Shown here: positions 12,521-13,615 of the stretch, piece by piece
Position numbering within the stretch: the stretch's first letter is position 1
Layout: each line of letters opens with the position of its first letter
NCBI GenBank assembly: GCA_030917145.1
Contig: JAUPVJ010000043.1
Coordinates: 1 to 13,615 of the forward strand
Length of the DNA stretch: 13,615 nt
Direction: 5' to 3'
Origin: Patescibacteria group bacterium
Lineage (GTDB): Bacteria > Patescibacteriota > Minisyncoccia > Phycocordibacterales > CAIRYW01
Notes under the pieces: generated by a model
Seen by the model: the letters and a program-made list of their open reading frames with translations, nothing else
Databases searched by the model: none
What the model was told of the DNA's origin: nothing
Made by a program: the position numbers and the translations under genes

Positions 12521-12549
12521 ACACTAACAGAAAACAGGTAAAATCTCAA
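12521..12549 (-). promoter_or_regulatory. Promoter of tRNA-Ile
   Basis: TTGAGA (12544-12549 on the minus strand, five of six to consensus), a 17-bp spacer, then TAGTGT (12521-12526). The tRNA 5' end lies 9 nt downstream, the right distance for a start a few bases before the mature end. Confidence 0.6.
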
Positions 12550-12550
12550 G

Positions 12551-12580
12551 AAAAAAATTAACACCCTTGAAAGGGTGTTA
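12551..12580 (-). terminator. Rho-independent terminator of the 49-residue membrane protein gene
   Basis: On the minus strand TAACACCCT/AGGGTGTTA forms a 9-bp stem with loop TTCA (12559-12580), followed by ATTTTTTTC (12550-12558). The stop codon TAA (12578-12580) is the first three bases of the stem. Confidence 0.85.
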
Positions 12581-12727
12581 TCGATGAACCTTGGCTTTTG
12601 CCATGATCTCCGGGGAAACAACCGGAGGCATCGGGCTTTTTGCCCAATAGAAAGCGACAAAAAAAAACGCTACAGACAAAGCTCCAAAAAAACAAGATAG
12701 GGGTTTTTTAAGAAAGTAATCTTTCAT
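12578..12727 (-). CDS. 49-residue single-span membrane protein, monocistronic
   Basis: The protein is MKDYFLKKPLSCFFGALSVA, then a continuing hydrophobic run to about residue 29 (FFFVAFYWA), then a Pro-rich and basic tail ending AKAKVHR. One membrane span with a Lys-rich N-terminus predicts an N-inside protein. I do not recognise it. The ATG at 12725-12727 is preferred over a GTG at 12769, because the extra 14 residues are not membrane-like and the ATG begins a typical KDYFLKKP start. The upstream 20 bases are C/A-rich with no Shine-Dalgarno site. It lies between the 16S terminator and its own terminator, so it is an independent transcription unit; GC content is above that of the protein genes to the left. 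Confidence 0.6.
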   Translation of the reverse strand: MKDYFLKKPLSCFFGALSVAFFFVAFYWAKSPMPPVVSPEIMAKAKVHR

Positions 12728-12803
12728 GGTGGTGTGGGTTTGGAAAGTTCCGAAGATAAAGCCTACCACAAGTCTTTTAAAAAGCTAATCAAAAAGTGTG
12801 TAC

Positions 12804-12833
12804 AAAAAAATCCCTCGCTTTCGCGAGGGATTT
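12804..12833 (-). terminator. Rho-independent terminator of the 16S rRNA transcript
   Basis: On the minus strand AAATCCCTCGC/GCGAGGGATTT is an 11-bp stem with a GAAA loop (12808-12833), continuing into a T-tract (12804-12810). It lies about 160 nt after the 16S 3' end with no tRNA or 23S gene before it. Confidence 0.85.
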
Positions 12834-12995
12834 AAACATTCTCTGTTTTGTTCCGTTCTGTTAGGATTCTTTCTTCCCTGTCATGTAAAATTATTTACAA
12901 TCCCCTTTCAAAAATTTCCGTGAAAGGTCGGCAGCTCCAAAAAATAGATGGAGAGATCGACTCGATAAGATTTAATTTAAAATTAAATCGATTCA
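12834..12995 (-). other. 3' trailer of the 16S transcript
   Basis: Non-coding stretch between the 16S 3' end and its terminator. It holds a perfect AT-rich palindrome, GATTTAATTT/AAATTAAATC with one central base (12969-12989), adjoining AATCGATT (12986-12993), and two weaker hairpins (CTTTCA/TGAAAG and GTAAA/TTTAC). It probably contributes the 3' side of the 16S processing stem; the 5' leader is outside the window. Confidence 0.5.
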
Positions 12996-13615
12996 ATTTG
13001 AGATAATCCACGAGCAGCTTCCGCTACCCGTGCCTTGTTACGACTTACTCCCTGTCAATGAGCTTACCGTAGGCCACCACATGGGCAGACTTCGGGTATT
13101 CCCATCTCCCTTGAGTTGACGGGCGGTGAGTACAAGACTTGAGAACGTATTCACCGCAGTATAGCTGACCTGCGATTACTAGCAAATCCGGCTTCATGAG
13201 GGCGAGTTTCAGCCCTCAATCCGAACTGGCGCCGGCTTTTAAACGATTTGCTCCACCTTGCGGTATTGCGTCGCTCTGTATCCGGCGATTGTATTATGAG
13301 TGTGGCCCAGGGCGTCAAAGGGCCATGCGGACCTGGCGTCATCCTCGCCTTCCTCCCAGCTCTAAACTTTTGAAAACTTTTCAAAAACTTAGAGCTGGGC
13401 AGTCTCGGTTGACACTTGTAACAACCGACGAGGGTTGCGCTCGTTACCCCACTGAAGGGAACAACTCAAGCCACGAGCTGACGACGGCCATGCAGCACCT
13501 GCCTACCCGTCTTGCGAAAGCTACGTTTCTGTAGCGGTCGTGTAGGTTTCAAGCCCTGGTAAGGTTCTTCGTTTACCGTCGAATTAAACCACATAATCCA
13601 CTACTTGTGCAAGTC
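12996..13615 (-). rRNA. rrs: 16S ribosomal RNA, 3' portion (cut by window edge)
   Basis: The minus strand carries the 16S 3' domain from about E. coli position 930 to the end. Landmarks are the GCACAAG-GTGGA segment at the window edge, GTCGTCAGCTCGTG, AACGAGCGCAACCC, GGAGGAAGGCGAGGATGACG, CACCGCCCGTC of the decoding centre, and AAGTCGTAACAAGG. Helix 45 is intact: a 10-bp stem CACGGGTAGC/GCTGCTCGTG around the GGAA tetraloop methylated by KsgA. Three oddities stand out. The 3' tail is GGATTATCTCAAAT in place of GGATCACCTCCTTA, so the anti-Shine-Dalgarno core is gone. GTACUCACC has U for A1396. Helix 40 is enlarged to a 45-nt hairpin (13355-13399) instead of about 15 nt. The 3' end is placed by alignment to E. 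coli and could differ by a few bases. It appears unlinked from 23S. Confidence 0.97.

Noticed and set aside
12728..12769. GTG start at 12769 for the small membrane protein
   Set aside because: The ATG at 12727 gives a normal Lys-rich membrane-protein start; the extension has no supporting feature.
12438..12995. tRNA-Ile as the spacer tRNA of a 16S-23S operon
   Set aside because: Two terminators and a protein gene lie between it and 16S, it has its own promoter, and no 23S follows.
13151..13534. Open reading frames on both strands with similar peptides (FQKLRAG and FQKFRAG)
   Set aside because: They lie inside 16S rRNA; the matching peptides come from the two arms of the enlarged helix-40 hairpin.

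Overview
The window looks like the chromosome of a Patescibacteria/CPR bacterium, probably of the Parcubacteria (Paceibacteria) type; this is an inference. The reasons are the AT-rich sequence, short proteins and tight or overlapping gene spacing, together with a gene set typical of that group: MurC and MurD, GT4 glycosyltransferases, a soluble TraD/VirD4-like ATPase with a charged tail, a DUF4015 glycoside hydrolase, a membrane-anchored PH-domain protein and RsmI. UGA is used as a stop (6480-6482), so the UGA=Gly code of Gracilibacteria/Absconditabacteria does not apply.

Layout. (1) 1-6346 is a cell-envelope region: the 5' end of a GT4 glycosyltransferase (minus), a Gfo/Idh/MocA oxidoreductase (plus), then on the minus strand a FAD oxidoreductase, MurC, MurD and a second GT4 enzyme. 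A small membrane protein sits on the plus strand between murC and murD. (2) 6358-8378 holds a soluble conjugation/T4SS-type ATPase followed, with an ATGA overlap, by a 41-residue single-span membrane protein. Two heptanucleotide tandem arrays lie at gene starts here. (3) 8391-9150 has two small, GC-richer, separately terminated genes (a GNAT-like protein and an unknown). (4) 9149-12061 is a packed minus-strand group: small membrane protein, PH-domain protein, rsmI, small membrane protein, DUF4015 hydrolase. (5) 12062-12511 has a tRNA-Ile(GAU) with its own promoter and terminator. Its 3' half plus terminator is repeated as a 70-bp direct repeat, 283 bp away, on the other side of a hairpin-rich 213-bp insert. 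(6) 12551-13615 has a terminator-bounded 49-residue membrane protein gene and the 3' domain of 16S rRNA, which ends at its own terminator. No 23S follows, so the 16S appears unlinked.

The most notable signal is translational. The 16S 3' end reads GGATTATCTCAAAT where GGATCACCTCCTTA is expected, so the anti-Shine-Dalgarno core CCTCC is lost although helix 45 is intact. In agreement, no gene in the window has a convincing GGAGG-type site, and several have a good -10 box only about 7-11 nt before the start codon, which suggests leaderless or near-leaderless mRNAs. The 16S also has an A1396U change and a helix-40 expansion of about 30 nt.
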